64,000 nt of DNA from Rhizobium brockwellii. Lineage in GTDB: Bacteria > Pseudomonadota > Alphaproteobacteria > Rhizobiales > Rhizobiaceae. The notes below the pieces were generated by a model. That model saw nothing but the letters and a program-made list of their open reading frames with translations. It was not told the DNA's origin and searched no databases. Each line of letters starts with the position of its first letter. The first letter of the stretch is position 1. The translations under genes and the position numbers were made by a program. Of the stretch, positions 53,902 through 63,884 are shown one piece after another. The stretch is taken from NCBI RefSeq assembly GCF_000769405.2, contig NZ_CP053440.1, positions 186,001 to 250,000 of the forward strand, given 5' to 3'.

Positions 53902-53940
53902 GACAAGACGGCCGGACAAGACGGCCCGATAAGACGGATT
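53902..53940 (+). repeat. Three tandem 13-base repeats before the first permease gene
   Basis: GACAAGACGGCCG, GACAAGACGGCCC and GATAAGACGGATT follow one another with exact 13-base period, between the hairpin and the permease ATG at 53945. They replace a normal ribosome site region, so copy number could affect translation. The last copy is diverged. Confidence 0.7.
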
Positions 53941-53944
53941 ACCG

Positions 53945-54904
53945 ATGCTCCAATACAGTCTCAGACGCCTGATCATAGGAATAGGCATGCTCGTCGCCCT
54001 GAGCATGCTGATCTTCCTGCTGCTGCGCCTCACACCCGGCGATCCGATCGATGCCTATATCGATCCGAACCTGCCGATGTCGCCGTCAGACCTCGCCGAT
54101 CTGCGCCGAAACCTCGGGCTCGATCAGCCCTTGCCCGCGCAGTATCTGGGCTGGTTGCAGCAGGCGCTGACCGGCAATCTCGGCTATTCGATCAAGCGTC
54201 TCGATCAGCCGGTTCTGGGCCTGGTGCTGTCACGGATCGGCCCGACAGTGCTCTTGATGGGCACTGCACTTGCCTTCGCCATCGTTGCAGGCATCACCTG
54301 CGGGGTGATCGGCGCCGTCCGCCGCAATTCGCTGGCCGATCTCTCCTTGTCGGTGGTTGCGCTTGCCGGCATTTCGAGCCCTGCCTTCCTCAGCGCGCTG
54401 ATCGGCCTTTATATTTTCTCCGTCCGCCTGCACTGGATGCCATCAGGCGGCATGCTGACGCCGGGCGAGGAATTCTCGGTGGGCGATCTCCTCCATCATC
54501 TGATTCTGCCGGCGGCACTTCTGTCTGTCGCGCAAGCCGCATTGATTATGCGCTACATGCGCGCTTCGTTGCTCGAAGTCCTGAACCAGGACTACGTGCG
54601 CACGGCCCGCGCTAAGGGCGTTCGCGAGTTCTGGGTCATCAGCAAGCATGCGTTGCGTAACGCCCTTCTGCCGATCGTAACGCTGATCGGCTCCACCATC
54701 GGACTTGCGATCGGCGGCGCCATCTTCATCGAGAGCGTCTTCAACTGGCCGGGCATGGGTCTGTTGCTCGTCGATGCCGTGCAGACCCGTGACTATCCCG
54801 TCATCATGGGGGCGACGCTCGTCATCGGCGCCTGCGTTATCGTCGTCAATCTTCTGACCGATATCACCTATGCGGTCGTCGACCCGCGTATCAAGGTGGG
54901 CTGA
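53945..54904 (+). CDS. ABC transporter permease, DppB type
   Basis: The 319-residue membrane protein has the DppB pattern: an N-terminal helix, [12 protein letters not shown], six helices and the EAA loop [33 protein letters not shown]. It lacks a clear ribosome site; the upstream 13-base repeats take that place. It forms the transport channel with the next gene. Confidence 0.93.
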   Translation: MLQYSLRRLIIGIGMLVALSMLIFLLLRLTPGDPIDAYIDPNLPMSPSDLADLRRNLGLDQPLPAQYLGWLQQALTGNLGYSIKRLDQPVLGLVLSRIGPTVLLMGTALAFAIVAGITCGVIGAVRRNSLADLSLSVVALAGISSPAFLSALIGLYIFSVRLHWMPSGGMLTPGEEFSVGDLLHHLILPAALLSVAQAALIMRYMRASLLEVLNQDYVRTARAKGVREFWVISKHALRNALLPIVTLIGSTIGLAIGGAIFIESVFNWPGMGLLLVDAVQTRDYPVIMGATLVIGACVIVVNLLTDITYAVVDPRIKVG

Positions 54905-54906
54905 TC

Positions 54907-55785
54907 ATGCTGGCACGCTCTTCCGAACGCCGGAGCCCCGGACCACTTGCCCACGCCTTCAGTCGGTTTCTGCTCAACCGCGCAGCCGTTGCCGGCGTCT
55001 GCATTGCCATTCCGATGCTGCTGTTGATCCTTTCCTATCCGCTATGGTGGGCTTTCCGGCCGAACGACATCGATCTTCTGGCCATGAATAGCGGCCCGAC
55101 GGCAACGCACTGGTTCGGAGCCGACGGTGTCGGCCGCGACGTCTTCGCGCGCGTGCTCGAAGGCGGCCGGATTTCGCTGCTGGTCGCCGTCGCATCGACT
55201 GCGCTTTCCGCGGTCATCGGTTTTCTTTTCGGGGCGATCTCGGCGCTTGCCGGACGCTGGACGGACGCCGTCTCGATGCGCTTCGTCGATCTGGTGATGA
55301 CCCTGCCGCCCGTCATCTTCCTGCTTGTGCTCGCCTCGATTGCCGGCACCGGCATCTGGCCGACGGTGCTGGTCATCTCGCTGCTTTCCTGGCCGCTGCT
55401 TGCGCGCATGATCCGCTCGCGGCTGCTGGAATTGCGTGAACGCGACTTCGTCATGGCTGCCCGCGGCATGGGCGCCGGCATCGGACATTTGCTCTTTCGC
55501 CACGGCCTGCCGAACTCGATCGATATCCTCGTGGTCTATGCAACGCTGCAGATCGCCAATGCCATCCTGCTCGAGGCGGGCCTGTCCTTCCTTGGCCTCG
55601 GCATCGCCCCGCCGGCGGCAAGCTGGGGCAACATGCTGAACGCGGCCCGCTCGACCGCCGTGCTCGAACAATATCCGTGGCAATGGCTCTTCCCCGGCGC
55701 CGCGCTGATCCTTGCCGTCCTGGCAATCAACTTCATTGGCGATGGCCTCAGAGATGCCTTCGACCCGCGTGCCGAACTGAACTGA
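54907..55785 (+). CDS. ABC transporter permease, DppC type
   Basis: The 292-residue protein has the DppC pattern: [26 protein letters not shown] after the first helix and the loop [32 protein letters not shown]. The gene starts two bases after the DppB-type stop. It is followed by an aldolase gene instead of the ATPases, an interleaving that shows catabolism and transport are one unit. Confidence 0.93.
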   Translation: MLARSSERRSPGPLAHAFSRFLLNRAAVAGVCIAIPMLLLILSYPLWWAFRPNDIDLLAMNSGPTATHWFGADGVGRDVFARVLEGGRISLLVAVASTALSAVIGFLFGAISALAGRWTDAVSMRFVDLVMTLPPVIFLLVLASIAGTGIWPTVLVISLLSWPLLARMIRSRLLELRERDFVMAARGMGAGIGHLLFRHGLPNSIDILVVYATLQIANAILLEAGLSFLGLGIAPPAASWGNMLNAARSTAVLEQYPWQWLFPGAALILAVLAINFIGDGLRDAFDPRAELN

Positions 55786-55803
55786 CAATCGAAAGAAGCG
55801 AAA

Positions 55804-56721
55804 ATGACCAAATTCAAGGGTGTCGTCCCCCCTGTCGTAACACCGCTCAATCCGGATCTCACCGTCGACTACCCATCCTATACACGCGTGCTCGAGCATC
55901 TGATCGATGCCGGCTGCCATGGCGTATTCGTGCTCGGCTCGACGAGCGAGGTGATCTTCCATGACGAAAAGACCCGGCGGGACATCATCGAGCATTCGGC
56001 CAGGGTGGTGAATGGCCGCGTACCGCTGATCGTCGGCGTCATTGATCCGACCACGGATCGCGTCATCGCCCATGCGAAGGTCGCAAAGGCCGCTGGCGCC
56101 GATGCGGTCGTGGTGACGGCGCCATTCTATACGGTCACCAGCCAGTCCGAGATCCTCGACCACTTTCGTTATATCCGCGACGCGGTGGATGTTCCGCTGG
56201 TCGCCTACGACATTCCAGTCTGCGTTCACGTCAAGCTGCAGCGCCAGACCGTGGTCACGCTTGCCAGGGAAGGCGCCATAATCGGCCTCAAGGATTCCAG
56301 CGGCGATGACGGCAACTTCCGCTATGCGCTCCTCGACCTAGCCGAACACAAGGACGTCTTCCTGATGACCGGCTCCGAGATCGTCGTCGACACCGCCCTG
56401 CTGATGGGCGCCCATGGTGTTGTCCCTGGTATCGCCAATGTCGATCCGCACGGCTATGTCCGCCTTTGGAATGCTGCGCAGCGCGGCGACTGGGTCGCCG
56501 CGAAGAAGGAACAGGAGCGCCTCTGCCGCCTCTTCGAAATCGTCTGGGTCGCGCAGGGCCGCGTCAGTGGCGGCGCAGCCGGCATCGGCGCCTTCAAGAC
56601 CGCTATGCGCAGCCTCGGCATCATCGATTCCGCCGTCATGCCGCGGCCGCGTGCCTCCCTCAACGATGCCGAAACGGCGCGGATCGACGAGATCCTGCGT
56701 GCAACCGGCCTGCTGAACTGA
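55804..56721 (+). CDS. DHDPS/N-acetylneuraminate lyase-family aldolase 1
   Basis: The 305-residue protein has the DHDPS-family barrel with the Schiff-base lysine K163 ([12 protein letters not shown]) and catalytic tyrosine Y135 (LVAYDIP). The carboxylate-binding loop is GSTSE (45-49) instead of GTTGE. The family cleaves or condenses pyruvate with aldehydes (sialic acid, KDG, hydroxy-oxoglutarate, dipicolinate precursor). Location inside a Dpp-type transport operon indicates a lyase for the imported compound, not lysine synthesis. Confidence 0.9.
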   Translation: MTKFKGVVPPVVTPLNPDLTVDYPSYTRVLEHLIDAGCHGVFVLGSTSEVIFHDEKTRRDIIEHSARVVNGRVPLIVGVIDPTTDRVIAHAKVAKAAGADAVVVTAPFYTVTSQSEILDHFRYIRDAVDVPLVAYDIPVCVHVKLQRQTVVTLAREGAIIGLKDSSGDDGNFRYALLDLAEHKDVFLMTGSEIVVDTALLMGAHGVVPGIANVDPHGYVRLWNAAQRGDWVAAKKEQERLCRLFEIVWVAQGRVSGGAAGIGAFKTAMRSLGIIDSAVMPRPRASLNDAETARIDEILRATGLLN

Positions 56722-56729
56722 GCCGGCTG

Positions 56730-57746
56730 ATGGAACAGACCGCCGAACCCGTACTCGACATCGAGGGATTGCGAACGATCTTCCGCATCCGCGGCCGCGA
56801 GATCACGGCGGTCAACGATATCGACCTGACCGTTGCCGCCGGCGAGACGCTTGCGCTCGTCGGCGAATCCGGCTCCGGCAAGTCGGTCACCAGCCTGTCC
56901 GTCATGCGGCTGCTCACCCGCAACATCGGCGTGATCGCCGCAGGCAGTATCCGCCTTGCGACGGGGAACGGCGTGGTCCGCGATCTCGTCTCCCTCGACG
57001 AAGAGAGCATGCGCAGGATCAGGGGCGACGACATCGGCATGATATTCCAGGAGCCGATGTCGAGCCTCAATCCGGTCTTCACCATCGGCGACCAGATCGC
57101 CGAGCCGATCCGCATCCATCGCGGCGCCGATCGCAAGGCGGCGATGAACGCAGCCGTCGCGTTGCTTGAAAGCGTCGGCATACCGGACGCCCGACGCCGT
57201 GCCGGCCAATATCCACACGAACTGTCGGGCGGCATGCGGCAGCGCGCGACGATCGCCATGGCGCTCGCCTGCGATCCGGCGCTGCTGATCGCCGACGAGC
57301 CGACCACGGCGCTCGACGTGACGATCCAGGCGCAGATTCTCGACCTGCTCCTCAAACTGCAGCGCGAGCGCGGCATGGCCATGCTCTTTGTCACCCACAA
57401 TCTCGGCGTCGTCGCCGAAATCGCCCATCGCGTGGCGGTGATGTATGCCGGCCGGATCGTCGAAGAAGGGCCGGTCGGCGAGGTTTTCCGCAATCCCAAG
57501 CACCCCTACACCATGGGACTTCTTGCCTCGATGCCGCGCCTTGGCGATGCGGCGCGGATGAAACAGGCCGGCGAAAAGCTCGCCGCCATTCCCGGCATGG
57601 TCCCGAGCCTGATGAACATGCCGAGCGGCTGCGCCTTTTCCCCGCGCTGCAAATTCGCGATCGATGCCTGTCGCGTCGCGGTTCCCGAGCTCGAACAGGT
57701 CAATCCGCAGCACCGCAGCCGCTGCATCAGATGGCAGGAGATCTAG
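56730..57746 (+). CDS. ABC transporter ATP-binding protein, DppD type
   Basis: The 338-residue ATPase has Walker [17 protein letters not shown]-loop [14 protein letters not shown], signature [15 protein letters not shown], Walker [15 protein letters not shown], and the C-terminal oligopeptide-transporter tail with [15 protein letters not shown], whose cysteines probably hold an iron-sulfur site. The frame is open far upstream within the aldolase gene, but ATG 56730, eight bases past that gene's stop, is the family start. It is followed directly by the DppF-type gene. Confidence 0.92.
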   Translation: MEQTAEPVLDIEGLRTIFRIRGREITAVNDIDLTVAAGETLALVGESGSGKSVTSLSVMRLLTRNIGVIAAGSIRLATGNGVVRDLVSLDEESMRRIRGDDIGMIFQEPMSSLNPVFTIGDQIAEPIRIHRGADRKAAMNAAVALLESVGIPDARRRAGQYPHELSGGMRQRATIAMALACDPALLIADEPTTALDVTIQAQILDLLLKLQRERGMAMLFVTHNLGVVAEIAHRVAVMYAGRIVEEGPVGEVFRNPKHPYTMGLLASMPRLGDAARMKQAGEKLAAIPGMVPSLMNMPSGCAFSPRCKFAIDACRVAVPELEQVNPQHRSRCIRWQEI

Positions 57747-58700
<954 letters not shown>

Positions 58701-58725
58701 TCCGTCATCCACCGGAGAAAAACAG

Positions 58726-59661
58726 ATGAATGCGAAGACGCCGCATCCCGCCATCGGCGGAAATTGGGCGAGCCTGCTTTTGCCGATCGCAGCCGATGAC
58801 AGCATTGAATTCGACAAGCTCGGCGAAGAGATCGACATCCTCATCGATACGGGCGTCGATGGTATTTACTCAAATGGCACCGCCGGCGAATTCCACAATC
58901 AGACGGAGGTGGAGTTCGACTGCATCCAGGCAATGCTGGCCGAGCGTTGCAAAACGTCTTCAACCTCATTCGTCATCGGCGCCTGCCAGCCCGACCCGCT
59001 GATCATGCTCAATCGCGTCCGCCGCGCCGCCGCGCTCGATCCCCGCGCCATTCAGGTCATCTTGCCGGACTGGTGGCCGCTCACCGATGCCGAAGCGGTC
59101 GACTTCCTGAAACGAGCGGCCGAGGCTGCCGACGGAATTCCGCTCATCCTCTACAATCCGCCTCATGCAAAACGCGTGCTGGCGCCAAAGGAGCTCGGCA
59201 TGGTCTGCGCCGCGGTGCCTGAGGTGATCGGCATCAAGCTCGCCGATGGCGACGGCCCCTGGTATGCCGAGGCGCGCCGGCATCTGTCCGGGCTGTCACT
59301 CTTCGTCCCCGGCCATCATCTCGCAACCGGCATCAACGAAGGTGTGGCAACTGGCTCCTTTTCCAATGTCGCCTGCCTCAGCCCCCGCGGTGCTCAGACC
59401 TGGACGGTCTCGATGCGAAACGATATCGACGCCGCACTCGATCTTGAGCGACGCATCTGCGCGTTTATGGACGCGCATATCGTTTCCTTTCGCCAGGAAT
59501 TTGGCTATTCGAATGCCGCTCTCGATAAACTTTTGAGTGCCATCGGCAATTGGGGACCCGTGGACACCCGTTTGCGGTTTCCTTATCGCTCGATAGACAT
59601 GGCAGAAGCGGTCAGGTTGCGACGCATCGCACGCTCCGAACTCCCCGATCTTTTCCCCTGA
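58726..59661 (+). CDS. DHDPS-family aldolase 2
   Basis: The 311-residue protein is a second, clearly different member of the family: Schiff-base K171 (VIGIKLADG), Y143 (LILYNPP) and the loop GTAGE (51-55). The segment ILPDWWPLTDAEAVDFLKRAA and GHHLATGINEGVATGSFSN are unlike the first aldolase. Two aldolases in one uptake operon may act on two epimers or in two consecutive steps. GGAGAAAA precedes ATG 58726. It is the last gene of the operon. Confidence 0.88.
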   Translation: MNAKTPHPAIGGNWASLLLPIAADDSIEFDKLGEEIDILIDTGVDGIYSNGTAGEFHNQTEVEFDCIQAMLAERCKTSSTSFVIGACQPDPLIMLNRVRRAAALDPRAIQVILPDWWPLTDAEAVDFLKRAAEAADGIPLILYNPPHAKRVLAPKELGMVCAAVPEVIGIKLADGDGPWYAEARRHLSGLSLFVPGHHLATGINEGVATGSFSNVACLSPRGAQTWTVSMRNDIDAALDLERRICAFMDAHIVSFRQEFGYSNAALDKLLSAIGNWGPVDTRLRFPYRSIDMAEAVRLRRIARSELPDLFP

Positions 59662-59864
59662 GTTTGCTCGGGTCGAGCGGATCAAATGATCTGTGGGTTT
59701 GCTGCGCGTAACATCGTCCTCGTGGAGTAACGACCAGTGCAATACAATCCAGAGACCCGCAACTCGATCTCGTTCTTGAGGGAGGAGAAGAATTTTCTGT
59801 TGTCGCAAATGAAAAATCTGATTTACTGATACTTCGCTGCTTGGCTCTAAGGGGGATATTGCCG

Positions 59865-60539
59865 ATGCCGTGGACTCGCAGAAATATTGTGCTTGGTGGA
59901 TTGGCGTTGCTTGGCGCCGGCGCGCTGCGGAAACCGGTATTCGCCGCGGCGTCTTCCTTTTTCGACGGCACCACCGTCGACAATGGCGTGACGTTCCGAA
60001 GGACCGACTTCGCCAAGATCGACAGGAAGTGGCACCGCCAGGTCGTCAAATATTTCAGCAGCGAGCCGATCGGCACCGTCGTCGTCGATACGAGACACCA
60101 TTTTCTCTATGTGATCATGGAGAACAAGACGGCCATCCGCTACGGCGTCGGCGTCGGCCGCGAGGGCTTCAAATGGTTTGGCCGTGCGACGATCGACGCC
60201 AAATCGCTTTGGCCGCGCTGGACGCCACCGCCGGAGATGCGCAAGCGCCATCCTGAACTGCCCGAATTCGTGGCGGGAGGCTCACCGAAGAATCCGCTTG
60301 GCCCCCGCGCCATGTACCTGCATCGCGACGGCGTCGACACCGGCTATCGCTTCCACGGCACGTTGGAGCCGTGGAGCATCGGCAAGGATGCCTCCAGCGG
60401 CTGTATCCGCATGTTCAACGAAGACGCCATCGATCTTTACCAGCGTTGCCCCATCGGCACCGCGGTGCAGGTTCTGCCGCATATCGCCGACCAGGCTGAA
60501 AGTGCCGCGCAGGTCAGCCAAACAACCACGGTCGAGTGA
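59865..60539 (+). CDS. L,D-transpeptidase (YkuD/ErfK domain)
   Basis: The 224-residue protein has an N-terminal twin-arginine-like signal (MPWTRRNIVLGGLALLGAGA, then VFAAASS). The YkuD domain has IVVDTRHHFLYVIMENKTAI, MYLHRDGVDTGYRFHGT and the catalytic C180 in SSGCIRMFN. These enzymes cross-link peptidoglycan 3-3 or attach lipoproteins and outer-membrane proteins to it; attachment is well known in Rhizobiales. AAGGGGGA precedes the ATG; the upstream TTG frame start is rejected. The next gene is an OmpA-like lipoprotein, a possible partner. Confidence 0.92.
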   Translation: MPWTRRNIVLGGLALLGAGALRKPVFAAASSFFDGTTVDNGVTFRRTDFAKIDRKWHRQVVKYFSSEPIGTVVVDTRHHFLYVIMENKTAIRYGVGVGREGFKWFGRATIDAKSLWPRWTPPPEMRKRHPELPEFVAGGSPKNPLGPRAMYLHRDGVDTGYRFHGTLEPWSIGKDASSGCIRMFNEDAIDLYQRCPIGTAVQVLPHIADQAESAAQVSQTTTVE

Positions 60540-60552
60540 GGAATATTCCCTG

Positions 60553-61089
60553 ATGTCTGCTACAACAGGATATGCGAGGCGCCTTCTCGCCGCGGCCATG
60601 CTCTTGGCGCTCGCCGCCTGCTCCACCACTGAGATCGCCTCTTTGGAAGAACCCGCGGCTGCGCCGATGACCGGCCAGACCAACGATCCCGCCCCCGGGT
60701 TCGAGAATGTAGGGGCTGGCAGTGAAGAGGATTTCATCCTCAATGTCGGCCGACGGATCTATTTCAAGCAGGACTCCGCCGCACTCGATTCCGTCGCCAT
60801 GGCAACGCTGGATAACCAAGCCGCCTGGCTCAACAGGAACCCGACTTGGCTGCTCAAGCTGCAGGGATTTGCCGACGATTCCGGCTCCGCATCCCAAATG
60901 GAGGCGTTGTCGCAGAAGCGCGCCGATGCCGCCATGGCCTATCTTGCCTCCAAGGGTGTGGACGCGAAGCGGATGTGGGCGAGGGGCTACGGGAACGAGC
61001 GCGAAGTCCGAGACTGCACAGATCGCTCCTGCAGGGTGCAGAACCGGCGCGTAGTCACCAATCTCCGCACCCAGCCCGACGCGGCCTGA
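60553..61089 (+). CDS. OmpA-family lipoprotein (Pal-like peptidoglycan binding)
   Basis: The 178-residue protein has a lipoprotein signal with lipobox LALAAC (C23) and a C-terminal OmpA domain (residues about 75-175): IYFKQDSAALDSVAMATLDN, LKLQGFADDSGSASQMEALS, KRADAAMAYLASKGVDAKRM, GYGNEREV and NRRVVTNL. It anchors in the outer membrane and binds peptidoglycan. It starts 13 bases after the L,D-transpeptidase gene, so the two probably act together in envelope attachment. The domain has an extra Cys pair (CTDRSC) that may form a disulfide. Confidence 0.9.
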   Translation: MSATTGYARRLLAAAMLLALAACSTTEIASLEEPAAAPMTGQTNDPAPGFENVGAGSEEDFILNVGRRIYFKQDSAALDSVAMATLDNQAAWLNRNPTWLLKLQGFADDSGSASQMEALSQKRADAAMAYLASKGVDAKRMWARGYGNEREVRDCTDRSCRVQNRRVVTNLRTQPDAA

Positions 61090-61108
61090 TCCAGCTCGAA
61101 CCACTCAA

Positions 61109-61132
61109 CGCTTGGCGCAGACGCGCCAAGCG
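61109..61132. terminator. Hairpin between convergent genes
   Basis: CGCTTGGCGC-AGAC-GCGCCAAGCG is a perfect ten-base stem with a four-base loop, 19 bases after the OmpA-like gene stop and 50 after the convergent GH3 stop. There is no T-tract, so it is a terminator-like or transcript-end structure at best. Confidence 0.5.
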
Positions 61133-61182
61133 CTATCGGCCGGGCTCAGCTCGAATACGACATGGATCTCGCCAACCTGCGT

Positions 61183-63645
61183 TTAATACGAGGGTGGCAG
61201 GACATATTCGAGTGCTGACGACAGCTCGATGACGAACCTGATATTCGCGGCATTCGCAGCCACCACCAGCTGGTAGTCGCCGGGTTCGGCGCGGAAGGCG
61301 CCGGCCTTGACGTCGAAATAAGCGAGGTCGCGCGGCATGATCTTCATTTCGGCTGTGCCGGTCTCACCGGGCAGCAGCGAAAGCTTTGCGAAGGCGCGCA
61401 GTTCCTTCTCCGGCCGCGCCACCTTTGACTTTGGCGAACGCACATAGAGCTGGACCAGTTCCGATCCGGCCCGATCGCCGATATTGGTCAGATCGATGCT
61501 GACCGTCACGCCTTCGGCACCCATTTCGCTCGCCGACAGGCGCGGCTCGCTCCAGCTGAAGCGCGTATAGCCAAGGCCGAAACCGAAGGGGAAGAGCGGT
61601 TCGACGGCGCGCGTATCGTGATGACGATAGCCGACGAAGACGCCTTCGGCATACCGAACATGCCCATCCTTACCCGGATAGACGGCCGGATCACCTGTTA
61701 TCGCGGAATTGTCGGCAAGCGCCTTCGGGAATGTCTGTGGAAGGCGCCCGCCGGGCTCGACATCGCCGAACAGGACATCGGCGACGGCATTGCCCAGCTC
61801 CTGCCCGGGATACCAGATTTGCAGCACGGCCCGAACCTTGCCGAGCCAGGGCATTTCCACCGGACCGCCGGTCTGCAGCACGACCACAGTGTTGGCGTTG
61901 ACGGCCGCAACGCGCTTGATCAGCTCTTCCTGCCGACCCGGAAGCCGCATGTCGGGTAAATCCAAGCCCTCGGTATCCCATTCGCCGTCGCGGCCGACGA
62001 AGAGAAGCGCCACATCGGCATTCAGCGCCGTCTCGACGGCGTCCTCGATATCGGCCTCGCCCAAGGGCTTTTCGACGCCAAACCGAATGGCCGTGAGGTT
62101 GATCCCCTCTCCATTCGCCACCGGCGGATCATACTCGACGGTGACGGCATGGGCTTTGCCCGCATCGAGCGCCACCGTGCCGCGCTGTTCGTCATTGGCA
62201 GTGCCGAAGTAGTTCTCGCCGCGTGTCCAGCCGTCATCGCCGTCGACCGTCAGCCTGCCATCGACGAAGAGCCGCGCCAGTCCGGCATTGGTCATGCCGA
62301 AGACATGGGCGCCGCTCTCCTCCGGCACGAATTGCATCGTCATCCGCGCCGAGAAATCGGTGGGGTCGAGCTCGGCCGACGGCAGCTCGAACCAGAAGAA
62401 CTCACCCTTGTCGACGGTTTCGACATGAAGCGGAGTGCCCTGACAACCACGCCCCTTGAAATATTCGACGGTGATCTTTCCCTTGGCCACCTCGATCAGA
62501 CGGTTATGGCGGCAGCCGACAGCGTGGCTGACGCTGTTGGCATTGGAAAGGGCCGCTCGAATCCCTTCGAGCGGGCTGACCGTATAATGCGCCGCGATCT
62601 GCGCGCTGCCGCCGCCCATGACGCGCGCGCTCGCGGCGTTGGGTCCAATGACGGCGATCCGGTCGAGCGACGTCTTAGCAAGCGGCAGTATGCCGTCGTT
62701 CTTTAAAAGGACTGCGCCCTCTGCGCCGAGACGCCGGATCAGCGCCCGGTCTTCCGGCAGGTCGACTGCCTGCTCCGTGAGATCGGGCTTCTTCTCGAAC
62801 GCACCGATCCGCTCGAGCAGAAGCAGGATCCGCCCCGCCGCCGCGCGCACGGTCGTCGCTTCAACCCTGCCCTCGCGCACGGCCGCAACCAATTTCTCGC
62901 CGCGATCGCGCGCCGGGCCGGGCATTTCGAGATCGAGACCGGCATTGATCGTCTCGGCCGTCGAATGCGAACCGAACCAGTCGGACATGACGATGCCGTC
63001 GAATCCCCATTCCTCGCGCAGCACTTTGGTCAGCAGCCACTCATGCTCGCTCGTATAGGTGCCGTTGAGACGGTTGTAGGAGGACATGACGGCCATCACG
63101 CCAGCGCGCCGGACGGCCTGTTCGAAGGGCGGAAAGTAGATTTCGCGCAACGTCCGCTCGTCGATATCGGAAGACATGGTCTGCCGCTCGATCTCGGATT
63201 CATTGCCGGCGAAGTGCTTGATCGTCGCGGCGATCCCCTGGCTCTGCACGCCCTTGATATAGGCGACGGCGAGTTCGGCGGTCAGCATCGGATCCTCGGA
63301 ATAACATTCGAAATTTCGCCCGTTGAGCCCGGAACGATGGATATTCACTGTGGGCGCGAGCAGTACGGCGGCACCCTTGCTCTTCGCCTGGTGGGCAAGC
63401 GCGACACCCATGCGCTCGACGAGATCGGGATTCCAGGTGGCGCCGAGCGCGATGGCAGTGGGAAAGCAGGTCGCCTTGACGCCGCCGACCAGCGAACCCG
63501 CGCCGCGGGCGCCATTCGGTCCGTCCGTCACCTTGATCTTCGGCACACCAAGACGCTCGACGGGAACCGTCGTCCAGAAATCCGCGCCTGAGAGCAGCGA
63601 GACCTGCTCCTCGAGCGTCATCTTGTCGAGAATGGAATCGATCAT
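61183..63645 (-). CDS. Glycoside hydrolase family 3 beta-glucosidase with PA14 domain
   Basis: The 820-residue protein has the GH3 N-terminal barrel with nucleophile D222 in GIVMSDWFGSHS and NFECYSEDP for substrate contact. The second domain has IAVIGPNA. A PA14-like insertion is at about residues 395-530 (TVEYFKGRGCQG, GLARLFVDGRLTVDGDDG). A C-terminal fibronectin-III-like domain ends it. No signal peptide is visible, so it acts on imported oligosaccharides. GAAGGGGAGG precedes ATG 63645. It is divergent from a TetR gene, with a large palindrome between. Substrate linkage (beta-glucoside or beta-xyloside) is not certain. Confidence 0.93.
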   Translation of the reverse strand: MIDSILDKMTLEEQVSLLSGADFWTTVPVERLGVPKIKVTDGPNGARGAGSLVGGVKATCFPTAIALGATWNPDLVERMGVALAHQAKSKGAAVLLAPTVNIHRSGLNGRNFECYSEDPMLTAELAVAYIKGVQSQGIAATIKHFAGNESEIERQTMSSDIDERTLREIYFPPFEQAVRRAGVMAVMSSYNRLNGTYTSEHEWLLTKVLREEWGFDGIVMSDWFGSHSTAETINAGLDLEMPGPARDRGEKLVAAVREGRVEATTVRAAAGRILLLLERIGAFEKKPDLTEQAVDLPEDRALIRRLGAEGAVLLKNDGILPLAKTSLDRIAVIGPNAASARVMGGGSAQIAAHYTVSPLEGIRAALSNANSVSHAVGCRHNRLIEVAKGKITVEYFKGRGCQGTPLHVETVDKGEFFWFELPSAELDPTDFSARMTMQFVPEESGAHVFGMTNAGLARLFVDGRLTVDGDDGWTRGENYFGTANDEQRGTVALDAGKAHAVTVEYDPPVANGEGINLTAIRFGVEKPLGEADIEDAVETALNADVALLFVGRDGEWDTEGLDLPDMRLPGRQEELIKRVAAVNANTVVVLQTGGPVEMPWLGKVRAVLQIWYPGQELGNAVADVLFGDVEPGGRLPQTFPKALADNSAITGDPAVYPGKDGHVRYAEGVFVGYRHHDTRAVEPLFPFGFGLGYTRFSWSEPRLSASEMGAEGVTVSIDLTNIGDRAGSELVQLYVRSPKSKVARPEKELRAFAKLSLLPGETGTAEMKIMPRDLAYFDVKAGAFRAEPGDYQLVVAANAANIRFVIELSSALEYVLPPSY

Positions 63646-63746
63646 GCAAACCTCCCCTTCAATGGAATTCGGGCATTGCGAAGTGCTGCCCTCTGTACGG
63701 TGCCAATCCATCCGGCGGCGCCGCTAAAGTCTCCTCGCAAGGCAGT

Positions 63747-63780
63747 TCTTAAACCTACCGATTACTCGGTATTTTTAAGA
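63747..63780. promoter_or_regulatory. 34-base palindromic operator between GH3 and tetR genes
   Basis: TCTTAAA-CC-TACCGA-TTAC-TCGGTA-TT-TTTAAGA is symmetric about 63763.5, with 13 of 15 pairs matching on each side and only the CC/TT positions unpaired. The inner TACCGA-N4-TCGGTA is typical of a TetR site. It lies 102 bases before the GH3 start and 105 before the tetR start. Confidence 0.7.
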
Positions 63781-63884
63781 TGTCAACTGATCACGCCTGA
63801 TATAGGAATAGAGAGCGCCCGAGAAATCGATGGGAGGGTTGCCGATCGCTAGCTTGTCGCTAGAAGAAACCGACGGGAGTGACG

